NCBI GenBank assembly: GCA_900491605.1
Contig: UESW01004075.1
Span: forward strand, 315,976-379,975
Source of the DNA: Calamus simplicifolius
Taxonomy: Eukaryota > Streptophyta > Magnoliopsida > Arecales > Arecaceae
DNA: 64,000 nt
Direction of reading: 5' to 3'
The notes under the pieces are model-generated. The model was not told where the DNA came from and ran no database searches. It saw nothing but the letters and a program-made list of their open reading frames with translations. Below are positions 34,931 through 46,314 of this stretch, piece after piece. How positions within the stretch are numbered: the stretch's first letter is position 1; each line of letters starts with the position of its first letter. Made by a program: the position numbers and the translations under genes.

Positions 34931-35081
34931 GACAAGTAGCTCGGTCGTGCCGAGGATTGGTAAGCAGCATCTATTTCTTTTTGCAATTTTGGCAATGTAG
35001 TGCATAATGATTTGCATTGAAAAATGTGCTGACAGGAAGATATAATGAGGCATATGAAAATAAACTCGGAGAGGACGTACC

Positions 35082-38000
35082 CTATTGATAATATTTTCGG
35101 AGATTGTCCGAATTCCACGTCCGGGGAATGGATTTCCCATCCAAATCCTGTAGCTTGTAGGTTCCCGGTCCAATGATCTCCGCTACTTGGTACGGGCCCT
35201 CCCAGTTCGGCGCCAGCTTTCCTTGTTCCAGCGGTTTGGAAACAGAGGCTTTCGGAGGACAAGGTCGCCGGGCAGGAAGGCTTTCCCCTTGACTCTGGAG
35301 GCGTGGTAACGGGCCACCCTTTGTTGATAAGCGCCATTCTGATCCGGGCCTTCTCTCTGATCTCCTCTACCAAGTCGAGGTTGGTGCGGAGCTGTTCGTT
35401 GCTAGCTTCCTCTGAGTAGCTTTCCACCCGCAACGATGGGAGGCCGACTTCCACAGGGATAACGGCCTCTGTACCGAAAGCCATTCGGAATGGGGTTTCG
35501 CCTGTCGGGATTCTCGGGGTGGTGCGGTAGGCCCATAAGACATGGTGCAGCTCCTCCGCCCACCTGCCTTGGGCTCTGGAGAGGCGAGCTTTGATTCCCT
35601 GAAGGAGGGTCCTGTTGGTCACTTCGGCCGCTCCGTTGGCTTGTGGGTGCCCGACCGAAGTGAGGTGGTGACGGATTCCATGCTCCTCGCAGAACTGGCG
35701 GAATTTAGAGTTGTCAAACTGCTTACCGTTATCGGTGATTATGGTATGCGGGAGGCCGAATCGGCAGATGATGGACCTCCACACAAAATCTCTGGCCCGT
35801 GCCTCGGTAATTTGTGCAACTGCTTCCGCTTCGACCCATTTGGTGAAGTAGTCGATGGCGACAAATAGAAATTTCCGCTGTCCTGTGGCAAGCGGGAATG
35901 GGCCGAGGATGTCCATCCCCCATTTGGCAAAGGGCCAGCGGAGGATATGGAAACTAGCTCGGCGGAAGGGAGCCTTTGGATGCTTGAATGCCTCTGGCAG
36001 GGGTCGCAGGCTCGGACTAGATCGTCCGCGTCCTTTTGCATGGTCGGCCAGTAGTAGCCTTGTCGCAGCACCTTGTGGCATAGGGACCGGCTTCCCAGAT
36101 GGTTGCCGCAAATCCCTTCATGTACCTCGCGCAGAGCATAATCTGCTTCGGACGGGCGAAGGCATCTGAGCAGCGGCATAGAAAAAGACCGTTTGTAAAG
36201 CTGGTTGTCAATCAGCACGTAGTGGGTGGCCTGCAGCTTCAGCTTTCTAGCCTCCCTTCGGTCGGACGGAAGCGACCCTTCTTTGAGATATTTGAGGATA
36301 GGGTCGAACCATGATGGTTCGGCCTCAACTTGCATTATTCGGTCGGCTTCCGCGATGCTGGGCTTTCCAGAGTCTCCAGTGGAACTTTTGCTCGGCATCC
36401 ATTGACTCCGCGGTGCCAATCGGGAGAGTAGGTCGGCGCGGGCGTTCTCGGATCTGGGAATCTGAATGATTTCAAATTCGGCAAAATGGGGAAGCAGGCT
36501 CCGCACCTCCTGGAGATATCGAACCATGTTCGGTTCCGGGCTTCAAACTCTCCTCGTACATGGCCGGCTACCAGCTGAGAGTCGGTGAAGGCATTAAGCT
36601 TCTCCACCTTCAGATTGCGGGCGATTCGGAGGCCGGCTAACAGGGCTTCGTACTCGGCTTCGTTGTTGGAGGCCGGAAGGAGAATCGGACGCCATATTCG
36701 AAGGATCCCCTCCGGACTGGTGAGAACCAGACCCGCACCGGAGCGATGGGCATTAGATGACCCGTCGACATGGAGGAGCCACCGGGCTCCAGCTTTTGGT
36801 TCTTCGGGGGAGTCTGGGGTAGAACCGTCCTCCGGGATGGTACACTCGAGGAGGAAGTCGGCTAGCACCTGGGCTTTGATGGCTGGACGAGGCTGGAAAT
36901 GTATGTCATGCTCGCTTAGCTCGACGGCCCATTTGGTCATTCTCCCCGATGTCTCGGGACGGTGGACCACCGCCTTGATGGGTTGGTCGGTCAGGACCGT
37001 CACGGAATGTGCTTGGAAGTATGGCCAGCTTCCGAACTGAGGTGATTAAGGCCAACACCATCTTTTCAATTCTGCTGTACCTTGTCTCCGCATCGCGGAG
37101 TAGCCTGCTGACATAGTAGATCGGCTTTTGGACTTTGCCTTCTTCTTTGATCAGCACCGAACAAACCGCACCTCCGAAACAGCCAGGTACAAGAATAGGG
37201 TCTCTCCTGGGGCCGGACTACTGAGGAGTGGGGCGAGCCGAGGTACTTCTTGAGATCTTGAAATGACCTTTGGCATTCGGGAGTCCACTGGAAGTTTTTG
37301 GCCGATCGGAGAGTTTTGAAGAAGGGGAGGCATCTCTCGGCCGACCGCGCCACGAAGCGGTTTAGGGCCGCTATCCTCCCGGTTAGGCGCTGGACCTCTT
37401 TGACAGATGCCGGGGCGCCATTTGTTGGAGAGCTTGAATCTTCTGGGGGTTGGCTTCGATACCTCGCTGGGAGACCATGAAGCCGAGAAACTTCCCGGAG
37501 TTAACACCGAAGGCACATTTGGTCGGGTTGAGTCTCATCCCGTACTTGCGCAGCGTGGCAAAGCTCTCTGTGAGGTCCTCGACATGCTGTGATGCCTCCT
37601 TGCTTTTGACCAGCATGTCGTCCACGTACACCTCCATATTCCGGCCGATTTGCTCCTTGAATACTTTGTTGACCAGCCTCTGGTAGGTGGCACCTGCATT
37701 TTTAAGACCAAAAGGCATAACGCGGTAACAGTAAGTACCTCGGTCGGTTATGAAGGCGGTCTTTTCTTCATCTTCAGGGGCCATTCGGATCTGATTGTAG
37801 CCTGAATAGGCATCCATGAATGACAGCATCTGGTGGCCTGAGGTGGCGTCCACGAGCTGGTCGATCCGAGGGAGGGGGAAGCTGTCCTTCGGGCAGGCTT
37901 TGTTGAGGTCGGTGAAGTCGATGCAGATTCTCCATTTGCCGTTCGACTTCTTCACCATGACGACGTTTGATAGCCAGCTCGGATAATTTACCTCCCGGAC

Positions 38001-38747
38001 GAAATTAGCCTTGATGAGTTTGTCTACCTCTTCTTCAATGGCCTTTTGTCGTTCTGGGGCGAAGCTTCTCTTTTTCTGCTTGACGGGCCTGTGCATCTCG
38101 TCCACATTGAGATGATGGACGAGAACCTCGGGGCTGATCCCTGGCATGTCGGAGGCGGACCAGGCGAAGATGTCAGCGTTGCCTCGGAGGAACCTGATCA
38201 ATCGCGCCGAGACTCTCCTTTGAGCAGCGACCCGATCTTTATAGTTCGGTCGGGACGAGCCTCATCCAGCGGTACCTCCTCCAATTCCTCTGCCGGTTCT
38301 CCCCGTTGTTCGGCGAAGTCCTCGCGAGCATCCAGCCCATCAACTCCGGCATTCTAGACTGAAGGCTTGTAACAAAGCACTGCCGAGCCATGGCCTGACT
38401 TCCCCGAACAACTCCAACTCCTAGCTCGGTGGGAAACTTCATGGATAGATGCGGGATGGAGACAACTGCCTTGAGGGACATTAGACCGGGCCTGCCGAAT
38501 ATTGCGTTGTATGGGGATCTGAGGTCGGTTACTAGGAAGTCTGTCTGGACAACACAAGGGGCCAGGCGACCGTCAGGGTGACGACCCCTTCCGGGACGAT
38601 GACGTCGCCCGTGAATCCCATCAAGGTGGAATCCACGGCTCGAAGGTTTTCCATGAGTAATTTCATCCTGGCAAACACACCGAGGTACAAAACATTTACC
38701 GAACTTCCACTATCAACTAGGATTCGGCTTACATCATAGTTATTCAA
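35082..38747 (-). pseudogene. pol of element A: protease, RT, two RNase H, integrase
   Basis: Domains in order on the minus strand: aspartic protease (ILVDSGSSVNVLY, about 38720); RT at 38201-37383 with WRICIDFTDLNKACPKD, FMDAYSGYNQ and YVDD; gypsy RNase H (about 37200-36900); an extra archaeal-type RNase H (LLHVDGSSNAHRSGAG, NNEAEYEALLAGLRIA, DSQLVAGHV, about 36780-36450) that marks the Tat group; integrase zinc region HEGICGNHLGSR...CDPCQRH (about 36140) and DDE core (MDILGPF, ITDNGKQF, AEVTNR); tail ending RTWNSDNLRKYYQ, stop at 35082. There is no chromodomain. At least five frame changes break it, so this copy cannot be autonomous as written. RT, integrase and protease motifs themselves are intact. 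Confidence 0.9.
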
Positions 38748-38791
38748 ATTAAGGGATACAACTAGTGCGTCATCATGGGGGAGCTGTATCC

Positions 38792-40426
38792 CTAGAAGAT
38801 CATCATCGGAGAAGGAGAGCTCGCCCGTCCGTGCCTTCTTTGGCGCCGATCCTTCACTGTCGCCCTGGGGCTCGATCCGCCGGCCTCTTCAATCATGTTA
38901 ATGCGGCCGATCACGGGCGGATTCGGTGGAGGAGGAGGTTGTTGAAGTTCGGGCTGGCGGTCACCTCCTTGTTGTTGTGGCTCGGGCGCCCTCCTGAACT
39001 GATTCAGTCGCCCCCGCTGGATCAGTCTCTCGATTTCATTTTTCAGCTGCCAGCATTCTTCAGTGTCGTGACCGTGCTCCCTATGGTAGCGGCAGTACTT
39101 GGTAGGATCTCTTCGGGTCGGGTTCCCTCGGAGAGGTACTGGCCGGGGGAGCTGGCGCTCTATCTCCATGAGGATTTGCGCCCGGGGCACGGTCAACGGA
39201 GTGTAGTGGTCGAATCGCCTGGGAGGGCTCCGGGAGCGATTCCTTGGCGGCAGCGGAGGGACTCTCTGGCGGCGAGGCGGACTTGGCCGGGCGGGACGGT
39301 GCCTGTCGGGGACTTTGGGCTCCTTCTTCTTTGCCTGCTCAGCGCGGGCAACTCTCCGCGATTCTTCGACCCTAGCGTACTTGTCCGCCAGGGCCATCAT
39401 ATCAGAGAGGCTGGGGGGTAGCTGACCTCCATAGCCAGGTAGAAGTCGCTCTCCTTCGAGACTCCCCCGCTAGGGCAGACATGGCCACCTCATGATTAAG
39501 GTGGTCCACCTCCAACATGGCCTTATTGAAACGGCCAAGGTAATTCTCAAGGACTCCCCCTCTCTCTGCTTAACTTCGGAGAGGGAGTCGGATCTCCGTC
39601 GGTGGCGGCGGCTGCTGACGAACTGGCCAATAAAAAGGTGGCTCAGCTCGTCAAATGAATCAATGGAACCTGGCTTCAAAGCATTGAACCAGGTTCGGGC
39701 GGATCCTCTGAGGGTGGAGGGGAAGGCGCGGCAGAGGACCGCATCAGATGCTCCGTGGAACATCATTATTGACCGGAAGCTGCTAAGATGGTCGTCCGGG
39801 TCAGAAGAGCCGTGGTAAGGCTCGACGGCTGGTAACTTGACATGGGAGGGAATCACTTCCTCCATAATCCCTTAGAGAAAGGGATGCCCTGCTCCGCCTT
39901 GGGCTGGGGCAGATGGGCCTGCTTGGCGGCGTCCAGCTCCTGACGCATTTCCTGGATCTGACGATGGATCTCCTCTTCGCCAGCCAGAGGAGGAGCTGGG
40001 CGAGAGGATCGCAGGGATGGCGTCGAATCATGGTGGGAGGTCACCGGTGAGAGAGACCGGGCTCGCCGAGATCTGGGAAGGATCTCTATTGTGGCCGCCT
40101 CGCGGGATCGGCTTGTCCCCTCTAGGTCGGTGTGGGGGGTCCGCGGATTGTGCGGACTGGAGGAGGAGGTCGCCGGTGAAGAAGGAACCGCCGCTTCCTT
40201 ATGAAAGTATGGAGCAGGAGGAGCCGTGCAAGGCGCTCCTGGACCAGGTGGGTCAGAGCCTGGACTTGTTGGACCAGCAAAGCAAACTGGTCCTGGGTCA
40301 CCGGGATGGCAGGCGGTGACGGGGTCTCGACTGGTGGTGGTTGCGGCGCACATCGCTCGTCGGATCAGGCCTCTGGGAAGCGACCTGATCTTGAGCTTCA
40401 GAGGTTGCTCTTCTCCGATTGGCCAT
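38792..40426 (-). pseudogene. gag of element A, frame-disrupted
   Basis: The start at 40426 reads MANRRRATSEA. Proline-rich N-terminal part to about 39860, Gag core at 39865-39470 (FPSTLRGSARTWFNALKPG, SEVKQREGESL), then a basic, proline-rich linker and the zinc-like motif KYCRYHREHGHDTEECWQLK (about 39100-39040). Frame breaks occur near 40350, 39850 and 39540-39400. Gag packages the element RNA in a particle. Confidence 0.85.
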
Positions 40427-40490
40427 TAGAGAGGTTCTACTCCGGATTTAGATCCTTGTCTCCTTTTTCAAGTTTTAATGGGACTTGAGG

Positions 40491-40510
40491 CCCTTCCTCT
40501 AGCGCCAATC
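40491..40510 (-). other. Primer-binding site of element A
   Basis: The minus strand reads GATTGGCGCTAGAGGAAGGG directly inside the 5' LTR. Element B has GATTGGCGCGCCAGGAAGGG and element C GATTGGCGCGCCAGGTAGGG at the same place. Confidence 0.8.
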
Positions 40511-41610
40511 TGTTGCCGCCGGGATCCGTCCTCCGACTCGGGCGCGGTCGATCTCCAAAGGGGGGCGGACCTGCACAAAAGTCCTCGCGCGAGAGGCGTT
40601 GGGGGTGGCCCTCCGCGGAAGACCCTCCGACGCTCAAGTCAGTGGAGAAGAAATCGGCGATCAACCAGATGATGGGGAGGTGGATCTCTCGGGAGGCCTC
40701 TCCGGGGGCGGCCAATCGGGAGCTCTAGAGGGCAAGAGCACCGACGAGCTGCCGGCGAGAGAGCAGAGAGAGTGAGGGTGTGAGCGCGCGCGAATGTGCG
40801 TACCTGAGGGAATCTGGGAGTGTCCTATTTATAGACTGTCACCTGGATCTTGAGCGCCTTCTGGAAGGTTCAAGGTTGTTAGGATACGGAGTGGGTCGAA
40901 TCAGGCCGTTGTGGGGCTGTTGGGATCCGTCTTATCTGTTAGGGGATCGACGGCTGGGAGAGCTCCTTGATGGCTTGAGATCTGGTAGATATGTAGGTCT
41001 TAGGTGGCCTTGATAGGTTCTAGACCACTTCTCAGTATGATTCCTTGTCTAGGGTGCCGGTAGGCTGAGGCTCTCCCGCGTCAGGTTCCGCGGAGGTGGG
41101 TATTGGATTGTGGGGCGTTTAGTGAAGCCGGGTCATAGAAGCTGGGGGAGGTCGAGCTACGGAAGCCTGGGAAGGCCGAGCTACGGAAGCCCGGAAGGCC
41201 GAGCTGCGGAAGCCCGGGGAGGCCGAGCTACGGAAGCCCGGGAAGGCCGAGCTGCGGAAGCCCGGAGAGGCCGAGCTGCGGAAGCTCGGGAGGCCGAGCT
41301 GTGGAAGCCCGGAAGGCCGAGCTGCGGGAGCCCGGGGAGGCGAGCTACGGAAGCTCGGGAAGGCCGAGCGACGGAAGCCCGGGAAGGTCGAGCTGCGGAA
41401 GCCCGGGAAGGCCGAGCTACGGGCCCGGGGAGGTCGAGCTACGGAAGCCCGGGAAGGCCGAGCTACGGGAGCCCGGTCGGAAGCCCGGGGGGGCCGAGCT
41501 ACGGAAGCCCGGAAAGGCCGAGCTACGGAAGCCCGGGAAGGCCGAAAGGAGGAGGTTGGCCTTAGCCGCCTCGTACGGATATTGATGCAATGACGATTTT
41601 ACTCCCAACA
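40511..41610 (-). repeat. 5' LTR of element A
   Basis: 1,100 bp, starting TGTTGCCGCCGGGATCCGTC and ending TTTTACTCCCAACA. It is longer than the 3' LTR by about six units of the 24-bp array. Confidence 0.96.
41135..41547. repeat. 24-bp tandem array inside the 5' LTR of A
   Basis: About 17 units of the same GAAGCCCGGGAAGGCCGAGC family as at 26430, with several truncated units. Confidence 0.93.
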
Positions 41611-41615
41611 TTTAT

Positions 41616-43161
41616 ATATCTTTTATACATTATGAACATGTGGGGATATGCTTAAATACCCTTTTAAATGTCAAAATCAAACATTTTTATTGAAAATGGT
41701 CTTTAATTATTATTTTAAAAATATAAGCAATTTTATTTTTATAAAAAACCGCAAGTATCCATTCTTTTATCTCACAAAAAGGGTATTACTCTTACTCAGA
41801 AGTCTATCTTTCTTTGGAAAAAAAAAAAAATCTTTCAATGATTTTTCATTGAAGGGTTGAATAAAATTCAACCCAAGTTCATCCTCCACTTAACAAGTTA
41901 GATGCCTTCAAACCTCCAAAAAGCAGGAATATCAAACAAACAATGTGTTCTTTTATAATATCCAACCTAAAAGTTAAAATGAAAGCATCCTTTTTGTTAT
42001 AAATAATTTTAATAAAATGCATATATTTTTAATGATGATTATTAAATTTTCTAATCTACAAAATTAGCATAATATATTTTTAATTATATTGTATTTATTA
42101 TATTAATTAATGAATATATTTTAAACGTATCTTATTTTAGATTGATGAAGGATTAATGTATATTGTATTTATATATCGATCCGTGTTATCGTGCGCATAC
42201 ATGCTTCATGGCAGACTGGCTACGTACATATATTGCAGGTGTCAGCGAAGGACTATCTTGATAGAAACTGAGACCTGGCAATAATTAATGGGTATTTTTG
42301 ACATGAATGGTAGGCAATAAATGGCATGTGAGACTCACATGCAAGTTTCAGAACCAGAACTGCCCTTCTGCTTGAAGTGTTTTCTAAACTATTCTATAAC
42401 TTCAATTCAAGTATTTTCTTCCTGAAGGACGCTAAAAAAAAAAAAATGAAGTTCACGGGTGCACAGGTTCAAACGGAACAAATTAACTTCCATTCCCTCG
42501 GCATGTAGCCTTTTGCTTGACACATATAATATGAAATTTGATCCACTTCGCGAAACAAATTAAGGCCCACCTTCTGGAGAAAAGTTTTATAAAGGCCATC
42601 CATGCTTATCGATACTTCCAGAATTAGCAAATACCAAAATTCCCGTAGATTGATGCTGCTTTACTTTTTAGAGCTCGCACAAATTTTCTTTTGGCTTTCA
42701 TGCATGGTAGCGACAAAAAGGACAAGGCTAGCGGAGACCTTTTCTCTTGCTGGGACATCGATCCGCTGCCTTCGCTGCAAGAGCCATTGGAGACCGTGCC
42801 ACCCGCCATGCATGCTTGGGTGGTCGCGGGCATTTGACGATGGTCGTAGATAATGTTGCGTACCACGTACAGCTGCAAAGATGTGGAGCAGGAGATAGAC
42901 GAAATCTGGAGTGGGGTGCTGCACTCTCATTACTAAGTTTGGCAGATTAGCTGTCAAATCTCCGCTAGCATCTTATGCTGGTTGGCCTGGCGGTGCAGGC
43001 CATAAAAATGCTCAGGCCCTGAGAGTGCGCAACGCCTGTCGCAGGCCGCAGGAGCACGGAGGCGCAGATGGACGATCCATAGAGGCATATGCCGCGGGGC
43101 AGCGAGCTCCAGAGCCGAGCAGTTTACAAGTGTCGCACCCATGTGAAGTGCGAAAAAAACC
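41616..43161. other. Intergenic DNA, no gene seen
   Basis: AT-rich to about 42200, more balanced afterwards. A frame near 42602-42853 begins with a hydrophobic stretch and has several Cys, but no known Cys pattern fits. See the rejected list. Confidence 0.5.
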
Positions 43162-43162
43162 C

Positions 43163-43228
<66 letters not shown>
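43162..43228. repeat. (CT)n(AT)n compound microsatellite
   Basis: CT repeats at 43162-43180, then AT repeats at 43181-43228. Confidence 0.97.
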
Positions 43229-43234
<6 letters not shown>

Positions 43235-43449
43235 CTTACAGCTGTTTTTTTTTTTGTTGATAAAAATGAGTGATAACACCAATCTGATCCGAGTCAGCCC
43301 AGATAGATCGGAGATTAAGATTTGCTTAAGTAAAATAGAATAGGGGTCATCCTGTTTCCATAACCAAAATCCTGATAGTTGGGCTACCGAGACTGCCATC
43401 CAATATGTTGTCGAGTTAGCTTTTCAATAGATATGAAAGATTCAATATC

Positions 43450-44845
43450 TGTGTATATCCCATAGGGTGGATCAGACATCAGTGAGCAGAGGATTGACAA
43501 GAGCCAGATTATAACAATCCCTCCGAAGCCTTCTGAAGCCATCGAATGACAGTGAGAGAGTCCACCTTAATAAAGAGACTTCGAGCATGAAAGATCCTAG
43601 CAGTATAGAAAATATTAGTCCATACTGCATAAAGCTCCGCCAGAGGAATAGAGGAATCCAGAAGGCTAAATCCTTCAGTAGCCAACATAGCTTCATCCGC
43701 CCCTCGAATGATAAAAGCAACACCAGCTAATCTGCCCCGCACACTCCTATCAAAGTTGATTTTAACAAATGTTGAGGGGGTTCCCAAGAAATAAAAATCG
43801 TTTTTCGCTTCGCTACCGAAGTAGCAGGAGAATCCTAGTGACCAGAGCTGTCAGAATCACTAGCAGAGCAGTATAGTGTATAATCAGTAGAGAAAGATGA
43901 GGCATTCCAAACACTCCTCTGGAGGGAGACAGTTTCTTCAATGAATATAAGCTGATTCCTCAATAGCCATATCTGGTATGCTATGACTATCCAAATAGTT
44001 CTCAGCTGCTGATTATCCTTTCGAATGTTGCTCAGAAAAGAGGTCTTGCAGTAGATCGTGCCCCTCTTCCTAAACTGATATCCGATAAAAATTGCATGAT
44101 CAATAGTCTTATCCCTTAAGCCACATAAAGTGTAAGTTGCCTGAATGGATAAACCCCTGCCCGAAAGAAAGGCACAAGTAGGAAGACAATCCCACATAAT
44201 CTTTCATATAAAGTGCTGAAGCCTGGGATGGATGGAAAGCTTCCAAACCCATTCTACATCCAACATACGCTGAGCCTGTGGCCTATAAATCTGCATAAGA
44301 TCCCTGATCGGTGCACTGGAGAGACAAGATCCCTTTCATAATCTGGTATCCTCAGTATGACTGACGATGAACAAAATAGAGAGGATACGGTAGGCTAGCT
44401 CATCACCAAATAACCGGAACACCGTGGGTTCATGCCAGGAGAAGAGATCCTGAGATATCATATCACTGACTCTCATTCCACTAGGAACCTCGATACTGAT
44501 AAAAATAGGCCAGCATAAGAGTGGGAGCACCGCAGTCCACATGTCCTGGACAAGATTCACTGATGTACCATCTTCAATCATCCATGTGATGTTCTCTAAG
44601 ACATCAATACATGTCTACAAACCTTCTTCCAAAAAAAAGAATAATCATGAAAAGACTAAAAATTCGTAGCAGGGTCCACTCACCATAACTAGCATGCATG
44701 AATGAACTTCAAAAGTAGTATGAATTAAGAATGAAACGAGAGGCGTATCTGGCAAGGAGAGCCTCTCTCCGCACAATAGTTGCCTTCTTTTAGTCAGCCT
44801 ATTCAAACAATAAAAATGAAGGTGAAGAAAAATATGCCCCTCCAT
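43450..44845 (-). pseudogene. 3' part of an L1-type LINE (zf-RVT and RNase H), decayed
   Basis: From right to left the minus strand shows a typical plant LINE segment, IEDGTSVNLVQDMWTAVLPL (about 44580-44520), a zinc-binding zf-RVT stretch (WDCLPTCAFLSGRGLSIQAT, LCGLRDKTIDHAIF, about 44195-44080), and an RNase H domain (VKINFDRSVRG, PLAELYAVWTNI, KVDSLTVIRWLQ, about 43765-43515). The domain order is that of the L1 ORF2 end. The 5' part with endonuclease and RT is missing. Element B inserted about 65 bp to the right, so the LINE may once have extended there, but the DNA right of element B (56745 on) does not obviously continue it. Confidence 0.8.
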
Positions 44846-44910
44846 GATTTTTTTTCATATTTTAGAGCACTTTTTATGAATTAACTTTTTCTTACTAGCA
44901 AAATAAGAAT

Positions 44911-45968
44911 TGTTGATGCTGGATCACCAGATTCCTCTGTTGTTATGAGATCTCTTTCAGGAAGAAAAAAAAAGTCCCTTCTTCCTTCTCCTTCCTCCTT
45001 CTTATCCCCCTAATTTATTTATTTTATTATTTTAATTTCCAGAGGTCCACGTGTAGGATAAGTGTTCATCTTTTATTATTTTATTTTTCGCTACGTGGTC
45101 ATTCAGTGATAATGAATAATAAGGGTATTAAGAAACTTGCTCATGAAGATAAGGATTTTCATGATGACCTTGATCATCCCAAGGGAATGTCAGGGTTAGT
45201 GGGGATGTCAGAGTCAGAGAAAAGGCATCTGGCTCTAAAATAGAAGTTCAGTGTCTCCTTTTTCTAGATAAACGGCGGTGTTTCAGTGCTTGTCTTATTC
45301 GAACCATTTAAAGCGTTATGATGTTTAATATTTCTCGATTTCTGTTTCGAATACGATGGTTTATCATGTTTAGTGGTTCTGACATGAATATTATTCTTAA
45401 TTTGGGGGCCATCCAGGATTGGGGGGCGTCCAGACTCTGGGGACCGCCCAGGACTGGGGCCGCCTAGACTCTGGGGGCGCCCAGGACTGGACCGCATAGG
45501 AATGGGGGCCGCCCAGACTCTGGGGCCGCCCAGGACTGGGGGCCGCCAGACTCTGGGGCCGCCCAGGACTGGGGGCCGCCCAGACTCTGGGGGCCGCCCA
45601 GGACTGGGGGCCGCCCAGACTTCTGGGGACCGCCCAGGACTGGGGGCCGCCCAGACTCTGGGGCCGCCCAGGACTGGGGGCCGTCCAGACTCTGGGGCCG
45701 CCCAGGACTGGGGGCCGTCCAGACTCTGGGGGCCGCCCAGGACTGGGGGCCGCCCGGACTCTAGGGGCGCCCAGACTGGGGATCGCCCAGGACTGGGGGC
45801 CGCCCAGACTCTGGGGGCCGTCCAGGACTGGGGGCCGCCAGGACTGGGGCCCCAGACTCTGGGGCCGCCAGGACTGGGGGCCGCCAGACTCTGGGGGCCC
45901 CCAGGACTGGGGGCCAGGACTAGGGACCAACTTTTATTTTCTAACTATTTTATTTATTATCCATATCA
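44911..45968 (-). repeat. 3' LTR of element B, with internal tandem array
   Basis: 1,058 bp. Positions about 45405-45925 are a GC-rich array of roughly 35-37 bp units (CAGACTCTGGGGGCCGCC, CAGGACTGGGGGCCGCC). It also has CCACGTGT near 45047 within a flank that is almost identical in the right LTR. Confidence 0.95.
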
Positions 45969-45992
45969 TATGCCCCCTCGCCCATCTTCCTT
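45969..45992 (-). other. Polypurine tract of element B
   Basis: The minus strand reads AGGAAGATGGGCGAGGGGGC just inside the 3' LTR. Confidence 0.65.
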
Positions 45993-46157
45993 GTATTCAG
46001 GTGTGTGTGCACGTGCAAGGGAGAAGGGCGGAAAAATTCGAATTTCAAAACGTCAGTACATGATAAGTGACATTTCGAAAAAGGGGAGAAAGGAGGGGAG
46101 GCGCATATCTCTAAGAGGATAGCGTCTTTTCGTTTGTCCGGCTCCACTGATGGACTA

Positions 46158-46206
46158 CCACGTGTCCTTGCGGTGCTCGAGGCGTCGCGTCTGATATATA
46201 AAAAAA
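46158..46206 (+). promoter_or_regulatory. Antisense promoter of element B (G-box plus TATA)
   Basis: CCACGTGT (46158-46165) is a G-box-like core and TATATAAAAAAAGG (from 46195) a TATA box about 115 bp before the ATG of the antisense gene. Confidence 0.6.
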
Positions 46207-46314
46207 GGGGGGAGCCATCCCTTTCCCTTAATCTTTGATTTTGTGTATCCTCCTGCGTTTTTTACCTCTTCAAGCCCAGGTCAGTCGACTTCTTCTTCTC
46301 CCCTTTCTCTCTTT

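Larger units (their letters stand above)
25800..41610 (-). mobile_element. Complete 15.8-kb Tat-type Ty3/gypsy retrotransposon A
   Basis: LTRs at 25800-26757 and 40511-41610 start TGTTGCCGCC and end CCCAACA. The 5-bp duplication TTTAT flanks both ends (25795-25799, 41611-41615). On the minus strand follow the primer-binding site, gag, protease, RT, RNase H, a second archaeal-type RNase H and integrase. The double RNase H and lack of a chromodomain place it in the Tat group. About 8.3 kb between pol and the 3' LTR holds genes on the opposite strand (27162-30097 and 33141-33443) and tandem arrays. The first 230 bp of the LTRs differ at about 3-4 percent by eye, mostly G/A and C/T, so the insertion is fairly young. 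gag and pol are interrupted by frame changes. Confidence 0.95.

Noticed and set aside
33722..35007. Open frames of 322-405 codons on the plus strand
   Set aside because: They run only through the 64-bp array. The same short peptide repeats in all three frames because units are close to multiples of three, so this is a repeat artefact and not a gene.
42602..42853. Possible small secreted Cys-rich peptide (EPFL-like)
   Set aside because: It has a hydrophobic start and five Cys, but the Cys spacing does not fit EPF/EPFL or RALF patterns, and there is no matching C-terminal motif in any frame downstream.
45397..46122. Long frames of GGPQSWAAP- or AAQTLGPPRTGG-like repeats on both strands
   Set aside because: They are translations of the GC-rich LTR array of element B, which lacks stop codons in most frames.
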